The notes under the pieces: generated by a model
What the model was told of the DNA's origin: nothing
Databases searched by the model: none
What the model saw: the letters and a program-made list of their open reading frames with translations, nothing else
NCBI GenBank assembly: GCA_963798775.1
Contig: CAWCUK010000003.1
Span: 1 to 64,000 of the forward strand
Length of the DNA: 64,000 bases
Reading direction: 5' to 3'
Source of the DNA: CAWCUK01 sp963798775
GTDB taxonomy: Bacteria > Bacteroidota > Ignavibacteria > Ignavibacteriales > Ignavibacteriaceae
Made by a program: the position numbers and the translations under genes
Shown: positions 55,566 to 63,939 of the stretch, piece by piece
Layout: each line of letters opens with the position of its first letter
How positions within the stretch are numbered: position 1 is the stretch's first letter

Positions 55566-56414
55566 ATGGACAACAATTATATTATAAGAAAAATGACTAG
55601 AGGGGAATTGGATTTCGCTATTGAATTAGCAGCGGCCGAAGGGTGGAATCCGGGAATGTTTGATGCGGATTGTTTTTATGCCGCGGATCCTAACGGCTTT
55701 TTTATTGGCCTTTTGAATGATGAACCCGTCGGTTGTGTCTCGGCGGTTAGTTATGGAGATGATTTTGGGTTTTTAGGATTTTATATTGTTCGTCCTGAAT
55801 TTAGAGGAAAAGGCTATGGGTATGAATTATGGAAAGCCGCTATAAATTATTTGGATGGAGTTAATATAGGCCTTGACGGAGTAATAGAACAACAGGAAAA
55901 TTATAAAAAATCCGGCTTTAAACTTACTTATAAAAATATTCGTTATAAAAAAATCGGTAATTGTAAGAGACCATTGACACATAATTTGGTTGATATATCA
56001 AAAATTCCTTTTAGAATGTTGCGCAGTTATGATAATAACTTTTTCCCTTCCGACAGAACAACTTTCCTTCAATGCTGGATAACTCAACCGCAAAGCATAA
56101 GTATCGGTTATATAAAAAATGAGGAACTTTTAGGCTACGGTGTTATGCGGTTGTGCAGGGTCGGCTACAAAATAGGTCCGCTATTTGCGGATACGGCGGA
56201 AATTGCGGATGAAATTTTTCAATCATTAGTTTCGAATATTGGCAAAGAAGATCCGGTTTTTTTAGATTTGCCGGAAGTAAATAAAGACGCGATAGCGCTG
56301 GCAAAAAAATACAATATGAATGAAGTTTTTGAAACAGCTCGTATGTATACCAAAGAAGAACCAAACTTCCCATTACAAAAAATGTTTGGAGTTACCACTT
56401 TTGAACTTGGCTGA
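55566..56414 (+). CDS. GNAT N-acetyltransferase with second C-terminal GNAT-like domain
   Basis: 282 residues from the ATG at 55566 (AAGGAA five to eight bases upstream; an earlier in-frame start lacks it). The N-terminal GNAT fold has VRPEFRGKGYGYELWKAA, the acetyl-CoA-binding R/Q-x-x-G-x-G motif. The C-terminal 140 residues (MLRSYDNNFFPSDRTTFLQ, GYGVMRLCRVGYKIGPLFAD) look like the Acetyltransf_18 domain found on many two-domain GNATs. Substrate unknown. It stands where the PdeM gene would sit in some ligase-associated clusters but is unrelated to it. Confidence 0.85.
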   Translation: MDNNYIIRKMTRGELDFAIELAAAEGWNPGMFDADCFYAADPNGFFIGLLNDEPVGCVSAVSYGDDFGFLGFYIVRPEFRGKGYGYELWKAAINYLDGVNIGLDGVIEQQENYKKSGFKLTYKNIRYKKIGNCKRPLTHNLVDISKIPFRMLRSYDNNFFPSDRTTFLQCWITQPQSISIGYIKNEELLGYGVMRLCRVGYKIGPLFADTAEIADEIFQSLVSNIGKEDPVFLDLPEVNKDAIALAKKYNMNEVFETARMYTKEEPNFPLQKMFGVTTFELG

Positions 56415-56496
56415 TTTTAATGTAATTGCTTGTACCGCCTAAAATATTTAGCTTTCTATCCATAGTTAGATATTTTCCTATCCCCAAAGGCTTAAA

Positions 56497-58854
56497 ATGA
56501 AGCAAGTGAAATTACTTTTCTTTTTGCTCATCATTCCGCTGTTACTGATTTCTTGTTCCAACAGAAAACCGGTTAAAATTATATTTAATGTTTACCAGGT
56601 AATGCCCGAAGATAATTTACCTGTTTATATTGCCGGTAATCAAAATGAATTAGGAAATTGGAACGCGTCTAAAGTTGCTTTAAATAAATTAAGCCCCACA
56701 CATTTCAGAAAAATTTTCTACTTCGATAAAGGAACCAATCTGGAATTTAAATTTACTAAAGGTTCGTGGCTTAATGAAGCTTTGGATTCCTTAGATAAAG
56801 TTCCTTCCAACCACATTTTAACAGTCTCCGGAGATACTATTGTAAATGTTATTGTAAAGCATTGGCAAAAACCTTTTAGCAAAAGTGGATTAATACTTTC
56901 TTCAAATTTACTAAATGAAGTTGCCGAACCGCTGATAATTAGGAAGGGCTGGTTTTTTCATCCCGGTGATAATCCGGTATATGCGGATTATTATTTAATT
57001 GATTCATCGTGGAAAATAGTTTCTTCCAATTTAAATCGATCTTCAAAATTATACAATGAATGGAACGGAATAGGATGGTTTAGGTGTCATTTACAGGTTG
57101 ATAGTTTGTTAAGAGGGAAAACAATTGCATTAGGTATGGATCAGTTAGGAGCTTCAGAGATTTACTTAAATGGGAGATTAATTTATAAATTTGGAGTTGT
57201 CAGCTTAGATAAAAAAAAATATAATCCGGTTCAAGTAAGAGGCTGGAGGTCAATTACTCTTGATTCACTTGCCAGACAAGTTATTGCGGTTAGATACGCT
57301 AGTTTAGATAAAGAATATTTGAACGGCCTAAAATTTAATCCGGGTTTCGATCTTTATCTCTTAAATATTAATACTGCTTTAAGCTCTTACATGAACAGTA
57401 TTAAGATCAGCACAATCAATCAAGTCCTATTTACGGCTGTTCCTTTAGTTTTAGCTATTCTTCATCTTTTGTTATATCTTTTTTATCCCGTTTCACGTCA
57501 AAATCTTTTCTATGCTGTTTGTCTTTTCGGATTTTCATTATTGGCTTTTGCAAATTTTCAAAAAGTAATTTCTGAAGATCCGGGAATTATTATTTTGTTT
57601 TACCGGCTTTCTGTAGTAGGAATGGTTGTCGCAATAGCATTCGGACTTTTTACGACTTACGCCGGAAATTATTTAAAATTTCCAAAACAATTTTATCTGT
57701 TTGCCGGTGCGGCCGTTCTGCTTGCTGTTTATGGATTTATCAAACCTAATTCTTCAATAAACTTATTTTATATTTTTATAGGAATAAGCAGTCTGGAAAT
57801 GATTCGTGTACTTTATAAGCCGGCAAATAGAAGTGATGGTGCATGGATAATAGGAATTGGATTTGCAATTTTAATATCATCGGTTCTTTATCAAATATTA
57901 TTAGATAATAAATTAGTTGAACCTCCGGGAGGTATTTTTTTAGTTTATGGTTATGGAGTGATTGGCTTAATTTTATCAATGTCGGTTTATCTTTCATATA
58001 ATTTTGCCGGCGTAAATAAAAATTTAGCGCTTCAATTAGAAAATGTAAAACAGCTTTCCTTAATTACAATTGATCAAGAAAGAAAAGCAAAAGAACTGGA
58101 AATTGAGCAGAGGCTTCTTGAAGAAGATAACAAACGAAAAACAGCAGAACTTGAGGAAGCACGGCAGCTTCAGTTATCTTTGCTGCCGAAGGAAATACCG
58201 CAGCTCCCGTTTTTAGAAATTGCCGTTTATATGAAAACAGCAACCGAGGTTGGGGGTGATTATTATGATTTCCATTTAAACGATATCAATAATCTTACGG
58301 TTGTTATAGGCGATGCAACCGGGCACGGCGCAAGAGCGGGAACAATGGTTTCTGCTATAAAAAGTTTATTTCAAGCGCTTGCTGATGAAACTGAAACTTT
58401 AACTATTCTGCAAAAATGTACCCGTTCTATTAAAGCGATGAATTTGCATAATCTTTACATGTGTTTATCGGTTTTAAAAATATCAAAAGGAAAAGTTATA
58501 TTTTCAAATGCAGGAATGCCGCCGGCTTATTTTTATAAAAAGAAGTCAGATAAGGTAGAACTAGTCATTCAGAAAACAATGCCGCTCGGAAGTTTTATAA
58601 ATTTCCCTTATATACAGGAAGAAATTATTGCGGATAAAGATGATATCCTTATTTTATTGAGCGATGGATTCATAGAATGTTTTAACTCCGAATTGGAAAT
58701 GATCGGAAGTGAAAGAACGGAAAATTTAATTAAATCAATTTCACATAAGAGTAGCAACGAAATTATAAATGAGTTTAAATGCGCGGCTGAGGAATGGGGA
58801 AGAGGTGCCATACAAGCTGATGATATTACTTTAGTTGTGATAAAATTTATTTAA
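56497..58854 (+). CDS. Lipoprotein-like CBM20/7TM/PP2C (SpoIIE) signalling protein
   Basis: 785 residues. Lipobox-like start (LLLISCSN, Cys20), then a CBM20-like starch-binding fold (residues 30-125: VYIAGNQNELGNWNASKVAL and FKFTKGSWLNEAL), a beta-sandwich (130-285), a seven-helix membrane block (about 300-505), a coiled coil (510-565, QERKAKELEIEQRLLEED), and a C-terminal PP2C/SpoIIE phosphatase (EVGGDYYDFHLND, VVIGDATGHGARAGTMV, ILLSDGFIECF, QADDITLVV) with the metal-binding Asp residues. This is the 7TMR-DISM plan: an outer domain senses a ligand, and a cytosolic phosphatase dephosphorylates a Ser/Thr target such as an anti-anti-sigma factor. No kinase is adjacent. Confidence 0.85.
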   Translation: MKQVKLLFFLLIIPLLLISCSNRKPVKIIFNVYQVMPEDNLPVYIAGNQNELGNWNASKVALNKLSPTHFRKIFYFDKGTNLEFKFTKGSWLNEALDSLDKVPSNHILTVSGDTIVNVIVKHWQKPFSKSGLILSSNLLNEVAEPLIIRKGWFFHPGDNPVYADYYLIDSSWKIVSSNLNRSSKLYNEWNGIGWFRCHLQVDSLLRGKTIALGMDQLGASEIYLNGRLIYKFGVVSLDKKKYNPVQVRGWRSITLDSLARQVIAVRYASLDKEYLNGLKFNPGFDLYLLNINTALSSYMNSIKISTINQVLFTAVPLVLAILHLLLYLFYPVSRQNLFYAVCLFGFSLLAFANFQKVISEDPGIIILFYRLSVVGMVVAIAFGLFTTYAGNYLKFPKQFYLFAGAAVLLAVYGFIKPNSSINLFYIFIGISSLEMIRVLYKPANRSDGAWIIGIGFAILISSVLYQILLDNKLVEPPGGIFLVYGYGVIGLILSMSVYLSYNFAGVNKNLALQLENVKQLSLITIDQERKAKELEIEQRLLEEDNKRKTAELEEARQLQLSLLPKEIPQLPFLEIAVYMKTATEVGGDYYDFHLNDINNLTVVIGDATGHGARAGTMVSAIKSLFQALADETETLTILQKCTRSIKAMNLHNLYMCLSVLKISKGKVIFSNAGMPPAYFYKKKSDKVELVIQKTMPLGSFINFPYIQEEIIADKDDILILLSDGFIECFNSELEMIGSERTENLIKSISHKSSNEIINEFKCAAEEWGRGAIQADDITLVVIKFI

Positions 58855-58874
58855 ATATCTTTCTGTAATAAAAT

Positions 58875-58905
58875 AACCTTCGGAGTTGTTATTGCTCCAA
58901 AGGTT
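58875..58905. terminator. Hairpin between convergent genes
   Basis: AACCTTCGGAG (58875-58885) pairs with CTCCAAAGGTT (58895-58905) with one mismatch, in the 60-base gap between two convergent stop codons. Confidence 0.65.
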
Positions 58906-58914
58906 TAAAAGGAA

Positions 58915-60003
58915 TTATTTACTTAATATCATTTTCTTTGTTTCAGAAAAACTCCCGGTAGTTAATTGATAGAAATAAACTCCGCTCGATAAATTTTTCG
59001 CGTTAAAGTTAACTTCATAATTTCCTGCCGGCTTTGTTTCGCTTACTAAATCAGCTACTTCTTTTCCTAAAATATTATAAATTTTTAGGCTTACAAAAGA
59101 AGGCTCGGTAATACTGAATCTAATATTTGTTGACGGATTAAACGGGTTGGGATAATTCTGTGCTAAAATATATTTTCCCGGAGTTTGCGAAGAAATAGAA
59201 TTTATTCCGGTAATATTTCTAAATACAGCGTAGGTAGCGTTTGTAGTTGTATAATTTCCGCCGGTATAATTTGTATCAACCTCAAAACCGATACTTTCCA
59301 TATTGCTTGTGTAAAAATCAACATGAACTGATCTTTCACGGTCAGTCATAACGCCGTTTTCGTAAAAAGTAGTAACTTCATCTCTTACCATTCTAATAGC
59401 GTCGGCCGATGCCCCGCTGGGGAATATAACGGTTCCGAAGCCGTCGGCAGTAATGGTTCTAACGTTTAGCTCAGTTTCACCGTCGTCAAGGGAAGTTGAA
59501 GTAGAAGTCCTTTTTGTCCCATGAGTTAAAGGAAGCGGGATTGCCATAAGGCTCGGAGAATATTTAACAACTCTTGAAGTATCAAGAACCGGCGGAACTT
59601 GCGTTCTTTGGTAATATCCTAGCATATAAACTCCTGTTGCGTCAACATAATAATAATGCACTAAGGTAAATGAAGTTCCGGAGGAGGAAATCATAATAGG
59701 AGCAGCAAGTGTGGCATCGCTGAATGAATCAAAACCGGGTTGTCCGGAAGCTTCCAACATGGGTGATGAAGAAGAATCGATAGTAATAATATTAGATTGA
59801 ATTTGAGTAAAATCCCACGTCTGCGCGGAACTTGAAGATGTCCCTAAATTTAAATTCAAAGAATTAAAATTAAGGTCATAACTAAACTGAGTTTTATTAG
59901 TAACCGCGGTTGTAACATCATCTTGGATAATTGTTATTTGCGCGTTTGTTTTACTTAAAAAGAAGAATAGTGCAATAAAAGTAAAGTAGAATAGTTTTTT
60001 CAT
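58915..60003 (-). CDS. T9SS-sorted secreted protein of unknown function
   Basis: 362 residues. AAGGGAAG box before the ATG; signal peptide MKKLFYFTFIALFFFLSKTNAQ. The central 250 residues are rich in Thr, Ser and Asn with short strands and no recognised catalytic motif. The C-terminus is a type A T9SS sorting domain: LAQNYPNPFNPSTNIRFSIT and SGVYFYQLTTGSFSETKKMIL. It is exported to the surface or medium. It may be an adhesin, a structural protein or an uncharacterised enzyme; the sequence does not tell. Confidence 0.8.
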   Translation of the reverse strand: MKKLFYFTFIALFFFLSKTNAQITIIQDDVTTAVTNKTQFSYDLNFNSLNLNLGTSSSSAQTWDFTQIQSNIITIDSSSSPMLEASGQPGFDSFSDATLAAPIMISSSGTSFTLVHYYYVDATGVYMLGYYQRTQVPPVLDTSRVVKYSPSLMAIPLPLTHGTKRTSTSTSLDDGETELNVRTITADGFGTVIFPSGASADAIRMVRDEVTTFYENGVMTDRERSVHVDFYTSNMESIGFEVDTNYTGGNYTTTNATYAVFRNITGINSISSQTPGKYILAQNYPNPFNPSTNIRFSITEPSFVSLKIYNILGKEVADLVSETKPAGNYEVNFNAKNLSSGVYFYQLTTGSFSETKKMILSK

Positions 60004-60232
60004 AACTTCCCTTAATTATAGTGATAGTAATAAATTTTAAAGAAAATACTCAATTGGTATGCCGTAATTAAATTTTGATAAATTCATCTATTTTCTATTC
60101 GTGATGTTATTTTTTTGCGACAGCAGCTGAAGTATTATGTTGGTAATTTGCGACTTTAAGAAAATATCCCTTTTCACTTGATTTTTTATTTTGATTGATT
60201 ATTATATGATTATAGATTTTGGGATAATTTTT
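60004..60232. other. Divergent spacer upstream of the T9SS gene
   Basis: About 230 AT-rich bases between the T9SS gene and the probable secreted-protein gene at 60233. No RNA gene, repeat or strong hairpin was noticed; it should hold the two divergent promoters. Confidence 0.45.
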
Positions 60233-60583
60233 GTGAAATTTTTCGATAAAACATTTATTTTCTTTCTGGTTCTTTTTTATTTCTCTTCTGCTACTGCCGT
60301 TATACATGATCCTATTCAATTTACTTTTAACAACTATTTACAAACGTTCGTTGTCCAGAAGAAATTAAATCCTGTTCAATCTTCGGTCAAAATTAAAGTG
60401 TTTCAGCGGAAGCATATTCTGCCTTCCGTAAAAATATTCTCTGCCGGCGACGCATTATATTCAAAAATAGAATATCCTTTTTACAATTCTTTTTTAAAAA
60501 CATTCTTCACATCTCACCAAATTCAACTTCAAAATAGTCATCTTTTAACTGTTTCAAACCGAGCTCCTCCTTCTATCTACTAA
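60233..60583 (+). CDS. Small secreted or membrane-anchored protein, unknown function
   Basis: About 116 residues from a GTG at 60233 (GGGATAA upstream). The N-terminus (VKFFDKTFIFFLVLFYFSSA, then TAVIHD) is a good signal peptide or anchor. An ATG further upstream at 60191 would add 14 residues and spoil the signal. The rest (QFTFNNYLQTFVVQKKLNP, VKIFSAGDALYSKIE) resembles no family I recognise. It precedes two tiny membrane-protein ORFs on the same strand, 62 bases from the first. Confidence 0.5.
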   Translation: MKFFDKTFIFFLVLFYFSSATAVIHDPIQFTFNNYLQTFVVQKKLNPVQSSVKIKVFQRKHILPSVKIFSAGDALYSKIEYPFYNSFLKTFFTSHQIQLQNSHLLTVSNRAPPSIY

Positions 60584-60645
60584 AAAAAATTCTTCATTCA
60601 GAAAAACTGAATGAAAAAATATTTTAAGAGAAAGCGAGGATTATA

Positions 60646-60777
60646 ATGGCAGCTAATAAACCTGCTTCCGAAAACGAAAGCAAACAAGAAGGTTATCCCT
60701 GGCAGTTTACATTATTGGTGAGTTCTCTAATGCTGGGAATGATAGGCATGTTGTTAAAATTATTTGGTATTTTTTAA
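60646..60777 (+). CDS. 43-residue single-helix membrane protein
   Basis: 43 residues: a charged N-terminal stretch (MAANKPASENESKQEGYPW) and one hydrophobic helix (FTLLVSSLMLGMIGMLLKLF). GAGGA lies six bases upstream of the ATG, which is strong support for translation. No family recognised. The next tiny ORF begins nine bases after its stop, so they form a unit. Confidence 0.7.
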   Translation: MAANKPASENESKQEGYPWQFTLLVSSLMLGMIGMLLKLFGIF

Positions 60778-60786
60778 TAAATAGGA

Positions 60787-60900
60787 ATGATTGTGGAAAC
60801 AGAAGGCATTATTTTTATGTCGGCTGCATGGGGAGCAATTTTTGTATTAGCACTTTATTGTTACAAAAAGGTTCTGCGGTCGCATAGAAAAGAAAAATGA
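60787..60900 (+). CDS. 37-residue single-helix membrane protein (MetS/CcoQ-like)
   Basis: 37 residues: MIVETEGIIFMSAAWGAIF, hydrophobic, then VLALYCYKKVLRSHRKEK with a basic tail, giving one helix with the tail inside. The pattern resembles small accessory subunits of NSS/SSS symporters (MetS) or of cbb3 oxidases (CcoQ), but length makes certainty impossible. AGGA just upstream. No symporter or cbb3 gene is in the window; the next complex, convergent on the other strand, is a bd-like oxidase. Confidence 0.65.
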   Translation: MIVETEGIIFMSAAWGAIFVLALYCYKKVLRSHRKEK

Positions 60901-60907
60901 AAAAGGT

Positions 60908-60938
60908 GCTGTCTCAAAAATTTGAGACAGCTTTTTTC
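60908..60938. terminator. Strong terminator at the convergent junction
   Basis: GCTGTCTCAAA (60908-60918) pairs with TTTGAGACAGC (60921-60931) across a two-base centre, followed by six T residues. It ends the tiny-ORF unit just before the stop of the cytochrome operon. Confidence 0.9.
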
Positions 60939-60940
60939 TC

Positions 60941-62578
60941 TCACCTAATCGGAGAAATTAATTTCATTTCGCCAATTTGTTTATTTTCCTTCCTTTCCCT
61001 TTGGGTAGCTTTAACCTGCCGTTTTTTCAACACAATTTTAACAAGCCCCCAGCGTACTTCTTCAGGCAGTTCTTTAAATGAAACCATCATTGTTCCGGGA
61101 TAACCGTTAGTAATAACATCAAATGTTCGCTGCGGCGTTAAACTAAATTCTGTAAAATCCGGCGGATAAGGATTAAATCCTTTAGCTAAATCTGTGCCTC
61201 GACCGTCATTTCCATGGCAAACCGCGCAAAGAGTATCGTAAACACCTTGCGACTTTTTAAAGGCTTCAATTGAAACCTGCATCGGAAGTGTAGTATCGGG
61301 GAAATCCAATATATGAAATGAAGAATGAAGATAATCTATGATTCCTTCAATTTTATTTTTATCTAAAAAAGTAAAATAAGGCATGGCTGTGCCGGGAACT
61401 CCATGAGTTAAAATATAATAAATATGTTCCCGTGTAGTTCTAACTTGCGATAAATGTTCAGGTTTTACCGTTAAATTTTTTGCTTCAAAACCGTCGCCGT
61501 TTCCAGTTGCGCCATGGCAGAAAGAACAGCTTCTTTGATAAATTACCGCCGGTTCACTAACAACATCTTCTAAATCTTTTTTATAAGTTTTAAGAGCGGG
61601 AGTTAAATAAGGTTTAAGTTTCTGTTTATAAATATCGGCGTGTTCATTTAATTTGCCTTCAAATTTCCCAAGTGTTTCATGCTGAAGAAACTGCCTGGTT
61701 AACAGCATAGGGACAATTATAAAAGAAAGAAGAATAATTACAGTCTTTTTATTCAAAGATTTATTTTTGTTTTGATTAACAAATAAAATAACAAGAAAAA
61801 TAATCGCGAAAACTATTCCCACAACTAAAGAAATAAGACTTGCGGGATTCTTATCGTGCGGAATTGAGATGTAAAGAAGAATTCCGACAAGAAATTGAAA
61901 TAAAATTCCGTAAATCATCCATTTTAGCAGTGAATTTTTTAATCCGGCATCAGCTTCTTTTAAGAAGAAATAATGAAATGCCGCGCCGAATACTACACCC
62001 GCTCCTAACACATGCATATATCTTGCAAGCCAATGCCAAGCAAGTGCTCCGCTTAAAATATTCCCGTCGTTTACTATTTGTGTCCATTTATCGGGATTTT
62101 CGGTTGCTACCAATACAGCAACAAAAATTGCCGGAACAATTAGAAGAAGTATAAGCGCGAAAAGGCCTAACGACAAATGAAGATATGGGTGAACTTTTAT
62201 TTTATGCCCGAGTGTATCTAAAATAACAAATGAAACCACAAGCAGAATAATTATAGAGAGCCAAAAAGGAGCAAAGAAATTTATTCCGGTAAAAAAAGGG
62301 ACAGTATGATAAACCTGGAACAACAGCAGTGTTCCTACTCCTAAAACAACAGCAAGACTTTTATGAGCCGTAAAAGTTTTTAGGATTTTTTTATCCCAGC
62401 GAATTTCATCCAACCTATTTTTCCATAAAGGATGAAATAAATAGTAGAGTGAGAGTATTGCGGTCCCAAGCATTAAAAGGACAAATATCATATGCAGCAG
62501 GAAAAGAGTAAATAGTAAAACCTGCATAAAATCATAAGCAATTGGTCGGCCTAATAGTACATCAATTAAATTATTCAT
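60941..62578 (-). CDS. Multi-helix membrane protein with two C-terminal c-type haem domains (bd-like system)
   Basis: 545 residues. About eight transmembrane helices in the first 310 residues (including FTLFLLHMIFVLLMLGTAIL, FAPFWLSIIILLVVSFVIL and HLSLGLFALILLLIVPAIFV). A periplasmic tail follows with two cytochrome c domains, CSFCHG near residue 350 and CAVCHG near 450, each with the usual downstream Met. The His-rich helices (ALAWHWLARYMHVLGAGVVF, AAFHYFFL) could bind b haems. It starts within the TAATG overlap of the preceding gene's stop, so the two form one operon and probably one complex. Possibly an oxidase- or quinol-linked electron-transfer subunit; not an assigned family. Confidence 0.75.
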   Translation of the reverse strand: MNNLIDVLLGRPIAYDFMQVLLFTLFLLHMIFVLLMLGTAILSLYYLFHPLWKNRLDEIRWDKKILKTFTAHKSLAVVLGVGTLLLFQVYHTVPFFTGINFFAPFWLSIIILLVVSFVILDTLGHKIKVHPYLHLSLGLFALILLLIVPAIFVAVLVATENPDKWTQIVNDGNILSGALAWHWLARYMHVLGAGVVFGAAFHYFFLKEADAGLKNSLLKWMIYGILFQFLVGILLYISIPHDKNPASLISLVVGIVFAIIFLVILFVNQNKNKSLNKKTVIILLSFIIVPMLLTRQFLQHETLGKFEGKLNEHADIYKQKLKPYLTPALKTYKKDLEDVVSEPAVIYQRSCSFCHGATGNGDGFEAKNLTVKPEHLSQVRTTREHIYYILTHGVPGTAMPYFTFLDKNKIEGIIDYLHSSFHILDFPDTTLPMQVSIEAFKKSQGVYDTLCAVCHGNDGRGTDLAKGFNPYPPDFTEFSLTPQRTFDVITNGYPGTMMVSFKELPEEVRWGLVKIVLKKRQVKATQRERKENKQIGEMKLISPIR

Positions 62579-63939
62579 TATTTATCACCCCTTTCTGTAA
62601 GTTTAAACCGGGAGAGTGATTGGGGCTTATATTTACCCAGACTTAGCTCATAAAGAAAACTTGCCATTGTTCGTCTTTCTTTATCCGTACCGGCAAAAGG
62701 AGGCATAAAAGGGCCAATATCTTGTGTATGCCCTATTAAAACATAAATACCGTCTTCCGATCTTCCCCTCACTCTATCGGCAATGTCATTTAATCCATTT
62801 ATCGTATGGCAGGAAGAACAATTCTTAAAAAATAAATATGTTCCCTGTTTTATCAGATCGGGTTTGTCTATAGTATTATTATACCAATAGGAATTCTGCA
62901 GCATGCCTTCTTTATCAAAATGAGGTTTTTCCTGCAGTAGAACTTGGTTTGCGTACATATAACCGGGCATTAAATAAGGCCCCCGGATAAATTCTCTTAT
63001 TCTTTCAAATTCAGTAACAAAGGCAAATGAAAATATTAAAACAATTATAGTTAATAATTTCATCATCATTGTAGATTTTCCGATGGAAAGAAAGGTAAAG
63101 AGGAAAAGCAGCCCAATACCTACAAAATTTGTAACCCAAAAAACCCAAGGCGTTTGCGCCAGATGAGAAGTTAGTACCGCTGTAATTGAATGAACTTGAA
63201 AAGTCATCGGAATTTCTTGAATATACCACCATATAGTAACAACACAAATAATTAAACTTACAAGCCCGATTTTTCCGAATAAACTTAAAACTTCTCTTTT
63301 AAATTCATTCCCGTTTTTCTTACTGAATAAGAGATACGTAATTAAGAAAACTACTCCCAGAAAAGTTCCCATTGCTAAACGGAAAATTAATTGGGGAAGA
63401 AAGGTCGGATTATAGAAAGCTGAAGAAAAAGATTTATCCCACGGCCATACATTTGAAGTAAGCATAAAACCTAAAATACCCGTAATAAAAAAAGCAGAAA
63501 TTACTCCTAAAACAGTGTAGGAAAAACCCAGCATAATGTGTTTCTTCTTTTTATTTTTCCAGCTATCCCAGGTAAAATAATAAATTAACAGGCCTATTAC
63601 TTCCAGAGTAAATACAATCCATTCCAAAAACCAAGGCCAGAAAAAGACCCGCAGCATAGAACCAATTCCGGTTGGAGAAAGAGAGTTAGTAGTAAACCAG
63701 ATTCCCACGCCGGTAAGAGAACTTACTCCGGTTATAATTATTACAGTGGGTTTAATTAATCTTTTAGCAAAATTTTCCCATTCTTCCGAATTTTTTTTAA
63801 CTCCTATATATTCACATAAAACAATAAAAGTAAATAAACCTATTGCCAACCCGTGGCTTAACAAAACATGAATAACAGCATTGGTTCCTATAACCATTCC
63901 GTTACCTAAATAGGGAAATTGGTAAATTGGAAAATCCAT
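62578..63939 (-). CDS. Cytochrome bd subunit I-like protein with C-terminal cytochrome c domain
   Basis: 453 residues. AAGGAG seven bases before the ATG. About nine helices. The start GTNAVIHVLLSHGLAIGLFTF resembles the first helix of CydA, with candidate haem His residues 24 and 29; more His lie near 255-265 (FQVHSITAVLTSHLAQTPWVFW). The quinol-binding GRQPW motif of true CydA is missing. A c-type haem site, CSSCH, sits near residue 370 with a Met downstream (IGPFMPPFAG). This fits the bd-like cytochromes seen in Ignavibacteria, Nitrospira and similar groups; whether it reduces oxygen is unknown. First gene of the operon. Confidence 0.75.
   Translation of the reverse strand: MDFPIYQFPYLGNGMVIGTNAVIHVLLSHGLAIGLFTFIVLCEYIGVKKNSEEWENFAKRLIKPTVIIITGVSSLTGVGIWFTTNSLSPTGIGSMLRVFFWPWFLEWIVFTLEVIGLLIYYFTWDSWKNKKKKHIMLGFSYTVLGVISAFFITGILGFMLTSNVWPWDKSFSSAFYNPTFLPQLIFRLAMGTFLGVVFLITYLLFSKKNGNEFKREVLSLFGKIGLVSLIICVVTIWWYIQEIPMTFQVHSITAVLTSHLAQTPWVFWVTNFVGIGLLFLFTFLSIGKSTMMMKLLTIIVLIFSFAFVTEFERIREFIRGPYLMPGYMYANQVLLQEKPHFDKEGMLQNSYWYNNTIDKPDLIKQGTYLFFKNCSSCHTINGLNDIADRVRGRSEDGIYVLIGHTQDIGPFMPPFAGTDKERRTMASFLYELSLGKYKPQSLSRFKLTERGDK

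Noticed and set aside
60107..60319. Minus-strand 70-codon ORF upstream of the T9SS gene
   Set aside because: Low-complexity Lys/Asn-rich frame overlapping the likely plus-strand secreted-protein gene, without a start signal or domain.
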